Below are positions 43,406 to 53,021 of a stretch of 64,000 nt of DNA, piece after piece. Position 1 is the stretch's first letter. Every line of letters starts with the position of its first letter. The DNA lies in the NCBI GenBank assembly GCA_018969015.1, contig JAGWZE010000013.1, positions 1 to 64,000 of the forward strand, given 5' to 3'. The stretch comes from Alphaproteobacteria bacterium (lineage in GTDB: Bacteria > Pseudomonadota > Alphaproteobacteria > Caulobacterales > Aquidulcibacteraceae). The translations under genes were made by a program, and so were the position numbers. Under the pieces are notes generated by a model. It did not search any database, had not been told where the DNA came from, and saw only the letters and a list, made by a program, of their open reading frames with translations.

Positions 43406-43952
43406 GGAAAAGCACCTTCGCCGCGCCATAGGTGCGCGTGTCGATCGTCTCGAAGCCCGCGGTCTCGATCGTTTCGTCGGCGCCGATCTCGACGACGAGC
43501 AGCGCATCCGGCGTGATCCAGCCGCCCCGCGCGAGGCCCGCAAGCGCAGGCGCGACGAGGCCCTTGCCGTAAGGCGGATCGGCGAAAACGAGATCGAAAG
43601 GCGGGCCTAGCCCTGCGGGCTTCACCCCGAGGTCCGTGGCGTCGCGGCGATGGATGCGCGTGACGCCGAACAGCGCGAACGCTTCGACGCTGTCGCGGAT
43701 CACGCCGCGGGCGGCGGGATCGGTCTCGACGAAGAGGGCGAACGTCGCCCCGCGCGAGATGGCCTCGAACCCGAGCGCGCCGGAGCCGGCGAACAGGTCC
43801 AGAACGCGGCGCTCCCGCACGCCGGTGCTCCAGGGCGCGTGCTCGAGAATGTTGAAGATGGCCTCGCGCGCGCGATCCGAGGTGGGCCGCGTGTCGCGTC
43901 CCGCCGGCGCCGCAAGCGCCCGCCCTTTGAATATGCCGCCAACGATCCGCAT
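43374..43952 (-). CDS. rsmD: 16S rRNA (guanine(966)-N(2))-methyltransferase
   Basis: RsmD, 192 residues, methylates G966 of 16S rRNA. MRIVGGIFKGRALAAP is the family start, RPTSDRAREAIFNIL follows, motif I reads VLDLFAGSGALGFEA and the catalytic DPPYGK is present. The ATG at 43952 was chosen because the residues upstream (from 43988) do not belong to the family. It is convergent with and overlaps the TIR gene, and is divergent from a TerC-family gene. Confidence 0.93.
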   Translation of the reverse strand: MRIVGGIFKGRALAAPAGRDTRPTSDRAREAIFNILEHAPWSTGVRERRVLDLFAGSGALGFEAISRGATFALFVETDPAARGVIRDSVEAFALFGVTRIHRRDATDLGVKPAGLGPPFDLVFADPPYGKGLVAPALAGLARGGWITPDALLVVEIGADETIETAGFETIDTRTYGAAKVLFLTPAAGSAPA

Positions 43953-44089
43953 CGGCGCTGCTGTGGCGAAGCGGCCGGCCGATGACAAGAGCCAATGGTC
44001 GAAGACCGCAGCGAAGGACCTTGACCGAAGGGGCGGAGGTCGCGTTCATCCGCCGGCCGCGGCGCGATCGCGGCGGAAGGGGCTGGCGG

Positions 44090-44758
44090 ATGGTCTTCGA
44101 CGTTGCGGCGCTGGTGCAGGTGATCCTGATCGATCTCGCGCTGGCGGGCGACAATGCGGTTGCGGTGGGCCTGGCCGCCGCGGCGCTGCCGGCGGCCCAG
44201 CAGCGCCGGGTGATCGCGCTGGGGATCGCGCTCGCGCTCGCGCTGCGCGTCACGTTCGCGCTGATGACGGTGCAGTTGCTGCAGTTCAAGGGCCTGCTGC
44301 TGGCGGGCGGTCTGCTGCTGTTGTGGGTGGCGTGGCGCATGTGGCGCGACATCAGCGCGCACACGTCGATGGAGGCGGGGCTCGCGCAGGCCGACGCCGC
44401 CGCCGCCGACGGAACCGCCGCGGCCGGCAAGGCGCCGGCCTCGTTCGGCCGCGCCCTCTTGTCCATCGTGATCGCCGACGTGTCGATGTCGCTGGACAAC
44501 GTGCTCGCGGTCGCCGGCGTGTCGCGCCATGCGCCGGAGATCATGGCGTTCGGACTTGTCCTTTCGGTGCTGTTGATGGGCGTCGCCGCCTCGGTGGTGG
44601 CGGGCGTGATCCAGCGCTTCCGTTGGATCGCCGTGGTGGGTGTCGTGGTGATCGTCATCGCGGCGCTGCGCATGATCTGGGAAGACGCCCACCATTTCCT
44701 GCCGGGGCTCGTGCCGGGACTGCCGGCCTTCCTGCAGCCGCCCGCGCCGCCGGTGTGA
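44090..44758 (+). CDS. TerC/YjbE family integral membrane protein
   Basis: A 222-residue membrane protein with seven or more helices. The two inverted metal-binding motifs are DLALAGDNAVAVGLA and DVSMSLDNVLAVAGV, characteristic of the TerC/YjbE family of metal (manganese, calcium or other ion) transporters. A polar loop of about 40 residues, rich in Ala and Asp, separates the halves. The start ATG at 44090 (MVFDVAAL) follows GGAAGGGG; no manganese riboswitch sequence is visible upstream. Confidence 0.86.
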   Translation: MVFDVAALVQVILIDLALAGDNAVAVGLAAAALPAAQQRRVIALGIALALALRVTFALMTVQLLQFKGLLLAGGLLLLWVAWRMWRDISAHTSMEAGLAQADAAAADGTAAAGKAPASFGRALLSIVIADVSMSLDNVLAVAGVSRHAPEIMAFGLVLSVLLMGVAASVVAGVIQRFRWIAVVGVVVIVIAALRMIWEDAHHFLPGLVPGLPAFLQPPAPPV

Positions 44759-44862
44759 GGCGCGCGACGCAGCGTCAGCGTGGACAGGACCGAACCTGCG
44801 CGGCAGGTTGCGCGCCATCGACCACCAGCCGGCGATGCGCCTGAACGTCCTGGGGACCACCA

Positions 44863-45240
44863 ATGAAGATTCTCATGCGCGTCCTGGTGCTCCTGGTCGC
44901 GGCGTTCAACATCCTGATGGGCGTGGGCTTCCTGCTGCAGCCGGCACGGCTGGCGCAGGGGTTCTTCCTGACGCCCGAGGGGGCGCAGGGTCTTGCCACG
45001 CTGCGGGCCGATTTCAGTGCGTTCTTCCTCGTCGGCGGGGCGTTCGCGGCCTATGGCGCGTGGCGCGCGCGGGGCGGCCCGCTGGTGGTTCCGATTGCGC
45101 TGTTGGGCGTGGCGTTGTCGGGCCGGTGCGTCAGCCTCGCGCTCGACGGCATGGCGCCGGGCGCCTACGTGCCGATGGCGATCGAGGCGGTGATGATCAC
45201 GCTTCTGCTCGCCGCGCGCTCCGTGTTCGGCAAGCGCTGA
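44863..45240 (+). CDS. DUF4345-like membrane protein
   Basis: A 125-residue protein of four predicted helices. The N-terminal MKILMRVLVLLVAAFNILMGVGFLLQP and the following RADFSAFFLVGGAFAAYGAWRAR are typical of DUF4345-type small membrane proteins. The function is unknown. It ends directly before the convergent hypothetical gene at 45244. Confidence 0.75.
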   Translation: MKILMRVLVLLVAAFNILMGVGFLLQPARLAQGFFLTPEGAQGLATLRADFSAFFLVGGAFAAYGAWRARGGPLVVPIALLGVALSGRCVSLALDGMAPGAYVPMAIEAVMITLLLAARSVFGKR

Positions 45241-45243
45241 GCC

Positions 45244-45738
45244 TCACCGACCGCGCAGGAACGTCCGGAACGCGTCCTCCACGTCGGACGGAGGGTCTTC
45301 GAGGATGCCGATGCGGACGCGGACGGTGTCCTCGCCGACGATGCGCCAGAGCGGCGACACGAGCGCGCCCGTGGGCCGCACCGGCAGGGTCTTCAACCGC
45401 ACGAGGAGGGCGTCGTCGGCCCGCGTGTCGGGATCGCGCCGAACACTGACGACCTGCGACCACGGCGTCGGCGGCAGGCCGTCGAGGCGCATGCCCGCGC
45501 TCGAGAGCTCCACCGCCGGCCTCTGGCGGCGGCGGGCGGTAAAGATCCAGGCCGAAACGATCAGCGTCGCGAGCGCAAGCGCCACGCCGGCCAGGAGATT
45601 GTTCATGAGGGTGGCGCCGGGAATGACGAGGATCGGCGCGAACAGGCAGCCGGCGCCGGGCGCCAGCAGCACGCCGCGGCGATAGCGGCTCGCGAACACG
45701 CGGCCGGCGAGCCCGTCTGCGCCTTGATTGCCGCTCAT
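45244..45738 (-). CDS. Membrane protein with C-terminal PH-like domain, unknown
   Basis: A protein of about 164 residues with two N-terminal helices (around GVLLAPGAGCLFAPILVIPG and NNLLAGVALALATLIVSAWIF) and a cytoplasmic C-terminal domain of alternating strands (LSSAGMRLDGLPPTPWSQVVSVRRD, DDALLVRLKTLPV) that resembles the PH-like STM3941-type fold. The assignment is by pattern only. The start at 45738 was preferred to 45756. It is separated from aroC by 25 bases and on the same strand. Confidence 0.66.
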   Translation of the reverse strand: MSGNQGADGLAGRVFASRYRRGVLLAPGAGCLFAPILVIPGATLMNNLLAGVALALATLIVSAWIFTARRRQRPAVELSSAGMRLDGLPPTPWSQVVSVRRDPDTRADDALLVRLKTLPVRPTGALVSPLWRIVGEDTVRVRIGILEDPPSDVEDAFRTFLRGR

Positions 45739-45763
45739 GCGCGCCTGCGCGGCCAAGGGCGGG

Positions 45764-46879
45764 TCATCGCGGGTCGCGACCGATCTGCCCGCGGTGGCGC
45801 AGCAGATGATCGGCCAGGACGCACGCCATCATGGCCTCCGCAACCGGCGCGGCGCGGATGCCGACGCACGGATCGTGACGGCCTTTCGTCACGACCTCGG
45901 TCTCTTCCCCGGCGGCGGTGATGGTGCGCCGGGGCGTGAGGATCGAGGAGGTCGGTTTGATCGCCATGCGCGCGACGACGGGCTGCCCGGTGCTGATGCC
46001 GCCGAGGATGCCGCCGGCGCTGTTGGAGAGAAAGATCGGGCGGCCGTCCGGATCCATGCGAAGTTCGTCCGCATTCGCCACGCCGTCCAGCGCGGCTGAC
46101 GCGAAGCCGGCGCCGATTTCGACGCCCTTGACCGCATTGATGCTCATCAGCGCCGCGGCGAGGTCGGCGTCGAGTTTGCCGTAGAGCGGCGCGCCGAGGC
46201 CTGCGGGCACGCCTTCGGCGATCACCTCCACGATCGCGCCGAGCGAGGTGTGGGCCTTGCGTGCGGCGTCGAGGTCTTCTTCCCAGAGCGCAGCGGTGGC
46301 GGCGTCGGGGCACCAGAACGGATTGCGCTCGGTCTCGTCCCAGTCGAAACGGGCGCGGTCGATGGCGCGGGCGCCGATCTGCACGAGCGCGGCGCGGATG
46401 CGGATCCCGTCGCCCAGCACCTTGCGCGCGACCGCGCCCGCGGCGACGCGAGCCGCCGTCTCGCGCGCGGAGGAGCGGCCGCCGCCGCGATAGTCGCGCA
46501 CGCCGTATTTGGCGTCGTAGGTGATGTCGGCATGGCCGGGGCGGTAGACGTCGCGGATGTCGGCATAGTCGCCGGAGCGCTGGTCCACGTTCTCGATCAT
46601 CAGCGAGATGGGCGTGCCGGTCGTGACCGGGCCGCCGAAGCGCGCGCGGATGCGGTCGTCCTCGAACACGCCGGAGAGGATCTTCACGGCGTCGGGCTCG
46701 CGGCGCTGCGTGACGAAGCGCGACGTGCCCGGGCGGCGGCGATCGAGCCAATGCTGGATGTCGGCCTCGGTGAGCGGCAACCCCGGCGGGCAGCCGTCGA
46801 CGACGCAGCCGAGGGCGGGCCCGTGGCTTTCGCCCCAGGTGGTGACGCGGAACATATGGCCGAACGTATCGTGCGACAT
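45764..46879 (-). CDS. aroC: Chorismate synthase
   Basis: AroC, 371 residues, converts EPSP to chorismate in the last common step of aromatic amino acid synthesis. Diagnostic motifs are [21 protein letters not shown] at the N-terminus, [18 protein letters not shown] in the middle and the C-terminal [18 protein letters not shown]. It uses reduced FMN. The ATG at 46879 ([12 protein letters not shown]) is the family start; the open frame extends upstream with Pro/Arg-rich noncoding character. Confidence 0.95.
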   Translation of the reverse strand: MSHDTFGHMFRVTTWGESHGPALGCVVDGCPPGLPLTEADIQHWLDRRRPGTSRFVTQRREPDAVKILSGVFEDDRIRARFGGPVTTGTPISLMIENVDQRSGDYADIRDVYRPGHADITYDAKYGVRDYRGGGRSSARETAARVAAGAVARKVLGDGIRIRAALVQIGARAIDRARFDWDETERNPFWCPDAATAALWEEDLDAARKAHTSLGAIVEVIAEGVPAGLGAPLYGKLDADLAAALMSINAVKGVEIGAGFASAALDGVANADELRMDPDGRPIFLSNSAGGILGGISTGQPVVARMAIKPTSSILTPRRTITAAGEETEVVTKGRHDPCVGIRAAPVAEAMMACVLADHLLRHRGQIGRDPR

Positions 46880-47076
46880 GCCCCCTTCGTTCCCGGAAAC
46901 GGCGGCGGATGCAATGGGGCGCGCCCGCCAGGGGCGCGGCGCGGGGGCTGGGCGCGGGGCGGCTGCGCTTGGGGCGGTGAGCGCGATCGGCCGGTCTGGA
47001 CAACGCCCCGAGCGGGCCGCAAGGATGCCCAAGACCAAGCATGGCGTGGGGTGCGCCGGCTTTGGGGGAGCAGGTC

Positions 47077-47994
47077 ATGGCGTCCTTGCTGCGGACCATG
47101 GCGGCGCGCGGGCGGGATCCTGCGGCGTCGCGGCGCGCCGGCGTTGCGTGGCATGGCGTCTCGGCGCTGGCCCTGGCGGCGTGCGCGGCCGGCGTCATCT
47201 GGTTCGCGACCGGCGACCATGACCTCAGCCGAACCGTGGCGCTCGGCGGGGCGGGGGCGCTGATCCTCGTGGCCGCGCTGGCCATGGCGACGTTTGGCGA
47301 ACTCGGGGACCTCTCGCTCCAGCACGCCCGCGATCTGAAGGCCCAGGCGATCTATGACGCGCTCGGCCGCGGCGAGACGCCGCCGCCTTATGTCGTCTAT
47401 CTGCGGCCCTTCAGCTCCACCGATCAGGTCGAGACGGTGGCGATGTCGGCGGTGGCGTCGGGCATGCAGGGCTCGGCGCTCGGGTTCGTCGTGTCGCGCT
47501 ACGAATTGGAACAGCAGATCGAGCGCGCGACGCGCCATTTCGGTCCGCTCGTGTGTCTTGGCCAGAGCCTGGAACATGTCGGAGCCGGACGGATCGCGGT
47601 GGACGAGGCGAGCTGGAAAGACGCCGTCTTGAAGCTCTGCGAGAAGGCCGCGCTGATCGTGATGCTGCCGTCGTCGCGCGCGGGCACGCTGTGGGAGATC
47701 GAGCACGTGCTCGCCTCCAACCTCATCGACCGCACCGTGTTCGTCGATCCGCCGAATGCGGCGATCGCGAACAAAAAGCGCTATGACCAGTCGCGCGAAT
47801 GGCGGACGGTGCGCGAGGCCTTTGCGGCCAAGGGCTTCACGATGCCGCCGGATTCGCGCGTGGGGCGATTGCTGTTCTTCGGCACGGCGCGGGCGCCCAC
47901 GCTGCTGGCGCGGCTCGACATCGACGCCGAAGACAATATCGCCCGGTTCTTTCGCTCGGTGATCCGTATCCGGAAGGGGGAGCGTCCCGCATGA
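47077..47994 (+). CDS. Membrane protein with TIR-like alpha/beta C-terminal domain
   Basis: A 305-residue protein with two membrane helices near residues 22-45 and 53-72, then a soluble C-terminal domain containing YVVYLRPFSSTDQV, GPLVCLGQSLEHVGAGRIAVDE, ALIVMLPSSRAGTLWEIEHV and TVFVDPP. This strand/helix order resembles a TIR or nucleosidase-like flavodoxin fold, but I cannot name the family. The ATG at 47077 has the better ribosome site (GGGGGAGCAGG); an earlier ATG at 47041 adds 12 residues. Its TGA overlaps the next gene by four bases (ATGA), so the pair is probably one operon. Confidence 0.72.
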   Translation: MASLLRTMAARGRDPAASRRAGVAWHGVSALALAACAAGVIWFATGDHDLSRTVALGGAGALILVAALAMATFGELGDLSLQHARDLKAQAIYDALGRGETPPPYVVYLRPFSSTDQVETVAMSAVASGMQGSALGFVVSRYELEQQIERATRHFGPLVCLGQSLEHVGAGRIAVDEASWKDAVLKLCEKAALIVMLPSSRAGTLWEIEHVLASNLIDRTVFVDPPNAAIANKKRYDQSREWRTVREAFAAKGFTMPPDSRVGRLLFFGTARAPTLLARLDIDAEDNIARFFRSVIRIRKGERPA

Positions 47995-48878
47995 ACAGGT
48001 TCCTACAGGCGCTCATCGCCATCAGCGGCGTCGCGATTTCCGGTCTGCTCGGCTACCAGAGCCTCGAATCCGATCGGCGCCAGGAGGAGGCGACGCTCGT
48101 CTCGCTGATTTCGGCGCAGCTGAACACGCTCGCGGTGTCCTGCAACGCCACCTCGATCGATCTCGCGGCGTTCGCGATTTCCGAGCTGCCGCCGAGCAAA
48201 GGGGAGCAGTTCCAGGAGCTGCTCGACCGCGCCGTCGACGAATGCGGGCCGCGCCTGGAAGCGGCGGCGGATCAGGCCGAAACGGCCGCGCCGGCTCCGG
48301 GCGCCGCCGCGCCGGCGCCGACGCCGAACGTCGTGCCGAATGGGCCGATCGCGCAGGTCGCGCCCCGCATCACCGATCAGATCGTCCAGGCCGCGCCTGC
48401 GCCGGGCCTCGTGCAGTCGCGCGTGCAGGCGCAGATCGTCGCGCCCGAGATCGCGCAGACGTCCGTCCGCAATCTCGAACTGAAGTCCCGCGAGCTCACC
48501 CGCAAGATCGCCATCGCGCCCGACAGTGAGCGCAAATGGTACGCGGTGCTGGCGTCCTACAAGGTCGGCACGGAGGAGAAGTACGTCGTCGAGGACGTGG
48601 CGCAGTTCACGACGCGCCTGAAGCAGGCCGGCGCGACGAACCTCAAGCTCGAGGTCTATCGCACGAGCGTCTCGGACCTCTACGTGATCGTGCTGTCCTC
48701 GCCCGACGGCGGGCGGGACGAGGCGCGTGCGCTGGTGGCGCGGGCACGGGAGATGGGGCTCGCGGCGGACGCGTTCGTCCAGGAGGACCGCAACTGGACG
48801 CTGTGCCCCGGCACGGGTTCGGTGAGCGAGTTGGCGTCGTGCAGCCGGCAGGCGCCGCCGCCGCTGCGCAAGGGGTGA
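47991..48878 (+). CDS. Membrane-anchored protein with SPOR-like C-terminal domain
   Basis: A 295-residue protein. One N-terminal helix (around FLQALIAISGVAISGLLGYQS) anchors it, then a polar region with two Cys (SCNATS, DECGPRL), an Ala/Pro-rich linker, and a C-terminal domain WYAVLASYKVGTEEKYVVEDVAQFTTRLKQAG...YVIVLSSPDGGRDEARALVARA that resembles a SPOR peptidoglycan-binding repeat. The orientation of the helix suggests a periplasmic C-terminus. It is translationally coupled to the gene before it. The function of the pair is unknown. Confidence 0.72.
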   Translation: MNRFLQALIAISGVAISGLLGYQSLESDRRQEEATLVSLISAQLNTLAVSCNATSIDLAAFAISELPPSKGEQFQELLDRAVDECGPRLEAAADQAETAAPAPGAAAPAPTPNVVPNGPIAQVAPRITDQIVQAAPAPGLVQSRVQAQIVAPEIAQTSVRNLELKSRELTRKIAIAPDSERKWYAVLASYKVGTEEKYVVEDVAQFTTRLKQAGATNLKLEVYRTSVSDLYVIVLSSPDGGRDEARALVARAREMGLAADAFVQEDRNWTLCPGTGSVSELASCSRQAPPPLRKG

Positions 48879-48953
48879 GCCGGGGGGCGCCAAGTCGCCG
48901 CGGCGCGCCACCTCCGGGATCGCCACCCCTGGTCGCCGCTGCGGTTCGACGCC

Positions 48954-49646
48954 ATGTTCGCCGCCATGAGCTCCAATGACCTGATCCCGCCGTCGCCGAC
49001 CGCGGACGAGTACGCCAAAACCGCCGACGCCCGCGCCGGCGACCAGGGGCCCGCCTTCATCGAGGCGGGCGACCCGCTCGAGCTGTTCACCGCCTGGTTC
49101 AAGGAGGCGCGGGCCAAGGAGATCAACGACAGCAACGGCATGGCGCTCGCCACCGTGGACGAACACGGCCTGCCGGACGTGCGGATGGTGCTGCTCAAGG
49201 ATTTCGACGCCCGCGGCTTCGTCTTCTACACCAATTTCGAGAGCGCCAAGGGGCGCCAGCTGCGCGCCAATCCCAAGGCGGCCTTGTTGTTCCACTGGAA
49301 GTCGCTACGCCGGCAGGTGCGTATCCGCGGCCCCGTTTCGGAGGTCACGCCCGCCGAGGCCGACGCCTATTTCGCCGCCCGCGACCGCGGCGCCCGGATC
49401 GGCGCGTGGGCGTCCGACCAATCCCGCCCGATGGCGGACCGGTTCGATCTGGAAAAGCGCGTCGCCCAGTACGCCGCCAAGTTCGGCCTCGGCGAGGTGC
49501 CGCGACCGCCGCACTGGAGCGGATGGCGGCTCACGCCCTTGGCCATCGAGTTCTGGCGCGACCGTCCGTTCAGATTGCACGAGCGGCTGGTGTTCGCGCG
49601 GGATGGTGCGGACGCGGCGTGGGGGCAGTCGCGGTTGTATCCGTGA
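48954..49646 (+). CDS. pdxH: Pyridoxamine 5'-phosphate oxidase
   Basis: PdxH, 230 residues, an FMN-dependent dimeric enzyme that oxidises pyridoxine or pyridoxamine 5'-phosphate to PLP. Motifs: [35 protein letters not shown], then [27 protein letters not shown], and the C-terminal [24 protein letters not shown]. Two start codons are close (48954 and 48966). A family A repeat follows the stop. Confidence 0.93.
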   Translation: MFAAMSSNDLIPPSPTADEYAKTADARAGDQGPAFIEAGDPLELFTAWFKEARAKEINDSNGMALATVDEHGLPDVRMVLLKDFDARGFVFYTNFESAKGRQLRANPKAALLFHWKSLRRQVRIRGPVSEVTPAEADAYFAARDRGARIGAWASDQSRPMADRFDLEKRVAQYAAKFGLGEVPRPPHWSGWRLTPLAIEFWRDRPFRLHERLVFARDGADAAWGQSRLYP

Positions 49647-49660
49647 AGGCTGAGCGGGGT

Positions 49661-49790
49661 GGTTCACCCCTCATCCGGCGGCTTCGCCGCCACCTTCTCC
49701 CACAAGGGGAGAAGGTCGCCGCTGCGGTCCTTCTCCCCTTGTGGGAGAAGGTGGATCGCGAGCGAAGCTCGCGAGACGGATGAGGGGTGT
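49661..49790. repeat. Family A palindromic repeat, copy 2
   Basis: Same arms as the other copies: TTCACCCCTCATCCG on the left and CGGATGAGGGGT on the right, with the inner CTTCTCCC and GGGAGAAG pairs. It lies between pdxH and the hypothetical gene at 49914. Confidence 0.85.
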
Positions 49791-49913
49791 CAGAGCGGCC
49801 CGCCCGCGTTTGCTTCCTGTGAACATCCCCTAAGCGCACCTTCATCTTTACCAAGTTTTCACTGCCGGCGGCGCTGACTCGGATACCCTAGGGATAGATT
49901 CGGGGAGCCGAGA

Positions 49914-50405
49914 ATGCGCAAGGGTTTGATCGGGACTGTCCTGGCCATTGCTGCCGGCGCTGCGGCGCTCGTGCTTGCCGGGCTCTCTCGCAAACGCCTC
50001 GGTCCGGCCCCCGTGGAGCCGCGCGTGGCGCCGTTCGACGCCGCCGCCCGGGCGATGCTTCCGCCGGTTCTCGTCGCCCGCAGTGCGTCGCTCTGGACGG
50101 ATGGGCTCGGCACCATGTGCCGCGTCGCCGCCGTTCAGGGCTCGGGCGCCGTGGCCGCGGCCGAGTTCGGCGGCCTGATGCGCCTGTCGCTGCGCGCCGC
50201 CCAGCGCGCCCCGGCGATCGCGGCCCGCGCCGCCGCCTGGGTCGCCCGCGAAGAACTGCTCGTCTCGGCCGCCAACGACGCCGACGTTGCGGATCAGTTC
50301 GTCTCGATCCAGCCCGGCGCGACCCCGGTCGTTCGGCTCATCAAGACCGGCTCGATCCGCCCCCGCCGGGCCACGTTCGGCTCCATCGAGGCCGTCGCGG
50401 CCTGA
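49914..50405 (+). CDS. Hypothetical membrane-anchored protein
   Basis: A 163-residue protein with an N-terminal helix (LIGTVLAIAAGAAALVLAGLS) and an Ala/Arg-rich body without recognisable motifs. The hydrophobic helix could be an uncleaved signal anchor. The ATG follows CGGGGAGCCGAG. I do not recognise a family. It lies between a family A repeat and a promoter for the acyl-CoA synthetase gene. Confidence 0.6.
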   Translation: MRKGLIGTVLAIAAGAAALVLAGLSRKRLGPAPVEPRVAPFDAAARAMLPPVLVARSASLWTDGLGTMCRVAAVQGSGAVAAAEFGGLMRLSLRAAQRAPAIAARAAAWVAREELLVSAANDADVADQFVSIQPGATPVVRLIKTGSIRPRRATFGSIEAVAA

Positions 50406-50504
50406 TCGGCGGCCCCGACCGCGGTCTTATCCGCGCTCTGGCCGTTCCCTGCCATCTGTCGAAACGGTGATCGTCGGCCGCCCTGCCGGGGCGGCCGCGC
50501 CCCT

Positions 50505-50532
50505 TTGACGCAGCGTCGCCCGGCTCTAATAC
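50505..50532 (+). promoter_or_regulatory. Sigma-70-type promoter for the acyl-CoA synthetase
   Basis: TTGACG at 50505-50510 and TAATAC at 50527-50532 are separated by 16 bases, close to consensus -35 and -10 boxes. The gene start at 50581 is 49 bases downstream. Confidence 0.5.
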
Positions 50533-50580
50533 TCCCGCCCGAACAGACACAACGAACCGCCCCCGAGGCGGTGACGGGAG

Positions 50581-52242
50581 ATGCGCATGCTCGGCTTGAT
50601 GCAAGACTGGTCGATGACGCTGGACAAGGTGCTCGACCACGCCGCGATGAACCACGCCCGGCGCGAGATCGTCAGCCGCAGCATCGAAGGGCCGATTGTC
50701 CGCACGACCTATGGCGACCTGCGCACCCGCGCCAAGCAGGTGTCGCACGCGCTTGTCCATTGCGGCGTGGGCATCGGCGACCGCGTGGCGACGCTCGCCT
50801 GGAACACGGCGCGGCACATGGAAGTGTGGTTCGGCGCGATGGGGATCGGCGCCGTCCTGCACACGCTGAACCCGCGGCTGATGCCCGAGCAGATCGCCTG
50901 GATCGCCAACCATGCCGGCGACGAGGTGCTGTGCTTCGATCTCACGTTCCTGCCGATCGTCGAGAAGATGGCCCCGCTGCTCGAGACGGTGAAGCACTAC
51001 GTGGTGTTCGCCGATCGCGGCGCGGCGCCGAAGAGCACGCTGCCCAATCTCGTCGCCTATGAGGACTGGATCGCGGATCGCCCCGCAATCGTGACGTGGG
51101 GCCAGTTCGACGAGAACACCGCCGCGGGCCTCTGCTACACGTCCGGCACCACGGGCAACCCGAAGGGCGTGCTCTATTCGCACCGCTCGAACATGATCCA
51201 CGCGTTCGTGGCGAGCGGCGGTGACGCGTTCGGCCTGACCTCGCGCGACACCGTGCTGCCGATCGTGCCGATGTTCCACGCCAACGCCTGGGCGCTGACG
51301 TTCGTGTGCCCGATGGTGGGCGCCAAGATGGTGATGCCGGGCGCCAAGCTCGACGGTCAGTCCGTGTACGAACTGCTGGAGAGCGAGAAGGTGACGCTCT
51401 CGGCTGCCGTTCCGACGGTGTGGCTGATGCTCAACCAGTATCTGCGCGACACCAAGTCCAAGCTCACCACGCTGAAGAAGGTGATCATTGGCGGCTCGGC
51501 CGTGCCGGAGGCGATCCTGCGCGCGTTCGAGGAGGATTTCGGCGTCGAGGTCGTGCACGCCTGGGGCATGACGGAGATGAGCCCGATGGGCACGCTCTGC
51601 ACGATGGGCCCCGAGGAAGACGGCCTCGACCACGAGAGCCGCATCAAGCTGAAGCTGAAGCAGGGCCGCACGCCGTTCACCGTCGAGATGAAGATCGTCG
51701 ACGACGCCGGCAAGGATCTCCCGCGCGACGGCAAGACGTTCGGGCGGCTGCTGGTCCGCGGGCCCTCGATCACGAAGGTCTACTTCAAGGGCGACGGCGC
51801 GCGGAACGCCAACGGCACCGCGCTCGACGAAGACGGCTGGTTCGACACCGGCGACGTCGCGACGATCGACGCGAAAGGGTTCATGAACATCACGGACCGC
51901 GCGAAGGACGTCATCAAGTCCGGCGGCGAATGGATCAGCTCGATCGAGATCGAGAACATCGCGGTCGGCGCGCCGGGCGTGGCGAACGCGGCGGTGATCG
52001 GCGTCTATCATCCGAAGTGGGACGAACGCCCGCTGCTGATCATCCAGCCGAAGCCGGGTGAGACGCCGGACAAGGCCGCGATCCTCGCCTTCCTGGACGG
52101 CAAGATCGCGAAGTGGTGGACGCCGGACGACGTCGCCTTCGTCGAGGCGATCCCGCTCGGCGCCACGGGCAAGATCAACAAGCTCGCGCTGCGCGAGACG
52201 TTCAAGGACTACCGCCTGCCGAGCGCGCAGGCCGCGGAGTAA
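50581..52242 (+). CDS. Long-chain fatty acid--CoA ligase (AMP-binding)
   Basis: A 553-residue acyl-CoA synthetase. The ATP/AMP loop [53 protein letters not shown] and the C-terminal [17 protein letters not shown] and [10 protein letters not shown] motifs are all in order. It activates a carboxylic acid with ATP and CoA; medium- or long-chain acids are likely given the resemblance to FadD-like enzymes of this length. A promoter and a ribosome site (GACGGGAG) precede it. A lipoprotein gene follows 10 bases after the stop. Confidence 0.9.
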   Translation: MRMLGLMQDWSMTLDKVLDHAAMNHARREIVSRSIEGPIVRTTYGDLRTRAKQVSHALVHCGVGIGDRVATLAWNTARHMEVWFGAMGIGAVLHTLNPRLMPEQIAWIANHAGDEVLCFDLTFLPIVEKMAPLLETVKHYVVFADRGAAPKSTLPNLVAYEDWIADRPAIVTWGQFDENTAAGLCYTSGTTGNPKGVLYSHRSNMIHAFVASGGDAFGLTSRDTVLPIVPMFHANAWALTFVCPMVGAKMVMPGAKLDGQSVYELLESEKVTLSAAVPTVWLMLNQYLRDTKSKLTTLKKVIIGGSAVPEAILRAFEEDFGVEVVHAWGMTEMSPMGTLCTMGPEEDGLDHESRIKLKLKQGRTPFTVEMKIVDDAGKDLPRDGKTFGRLLVRGPSITKVYFKGDGARNANGTALDEDGWFDTGDVATIDAKGFMNITDRAKDVIKSGGEWISSIEIENIAVGAPGVANAAVIGVYHPKWDERPLLIIQPKPGETPDKAAILAFLDGKIAKWWTPDDVAFVEAIPLGATGKINKLALRETFKDYRLPSAQAAE

Positions 52243-52252
52243 GGGGGCGGGA

Positions 52253-53017
52253 ATGCGCAGCCTGACGTTCGCCGCGGCGGCCGCCGTCGCGGTCCTTGCG
52301 GGCGCCTGCACGCCGCCTGCCGCCAAGGTCGAGACGCGCGCCGACGCGCCCGTGCTCCCGGCCTGCCGGGATGACGGCCCGCGCCTTGCCGACACCGAGA
52401 TCTGCGCGATCGATTTCGGGGCCTTCGCGACGGTTGCGGACGGCCCCGAGCCTTCGCTGGAGCCGGGGTGTTCCTGGGTGATCAACGACGCTCTGATCGG
52501 CGCGGGGGATCTCGCGATCCTTTATCGCGCGAACTCCTGCAACGGCGTGACGACGAAGCTCGCCTGGCGCAACGACGCCCCCAATGGCGACGTGTTCGAG
52601 ACCGAGACCTCCGCCATGCACGGCGACGCCGCCAAGGGCTTCGAGATCCTGCGCGTGATCCCTGCGCCGGCGGGCGAAGCGGGCAAGGCCGCCGTGCTCG
52701 AAAAGGCGCGCGCAACGACGCCGGACAAGGCGGAGGCGGCCGCCTGCGAGGTGCGGCCCGCGCTTGCCTCGGATTGGCCCAAAGACGTGTTCGTCATCGA
52801 CGTGAGCCCGTCGTTCGCCGCCAAGGACCCGAAGTACAAAGAGGTCTACACCGCGTGCGGCCCGCTGGGGATCGACGTGGGGCAAGCGACCTACTGGCGC
52901 CTCTCGCAGGGCCACGCCTGGCGCTTCATGCTCGGCCAGGAAGCGCCCGACATCGATCCGCGCAGCGTCACGCTCGTCCGCAAAGGCGCGGACGGCGCGT
53001 GGGTGGCGGTGGAGTAG
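52253..53017 (+). CDS. Lipoprotein, unknown
   Basis: A 254-residue lipoprotein: the hydrophobic N-terminus ends in LAGAC with the Cys at position 19. The mature part has several Cys (LPACRDDG, TEICAIDF, PGCSWVIND, NSCNGVT, AACEVRP, YTACGPLG) that may form disulfides and no named domain. It starts 10 bases after the acyl-CoA synthetase stop, with a GGGGCGGG ribosome site, suggesting coexpression. It ends four bases from the convergent asd gene. Confidence 0.76.
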   Translation: MRSLTFAAAAAVAVLAGACTPPAAKVETRADAPVLPACRDDGPRLADTEICAIDFGAFATVADGPEPSLEPGCSWVINDALIGAGDLAILYRANSCNGVTTKLAWRNDAPNGDVFETETSAMHGDAAKGFEILRVIPAPAGEAGKAAVLEKARATTPDKAEAAACEVRPALASDWPKDVFVIDVSPSFAAKDPKYKEVYTACGPLGIDVGQATYWRLSQGHAWRFMLGQEAPDIDPRSVTLVRKGADGAWVAVE

Positions 53018-53021
53018 GGCT

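Noticed and set aside
44000-44089. Manganese riboswitch before the TerC-family gene
   Set aside because: Looked for the yybP-ykoY core often linked to TerC genes; no matching sequence was seen.
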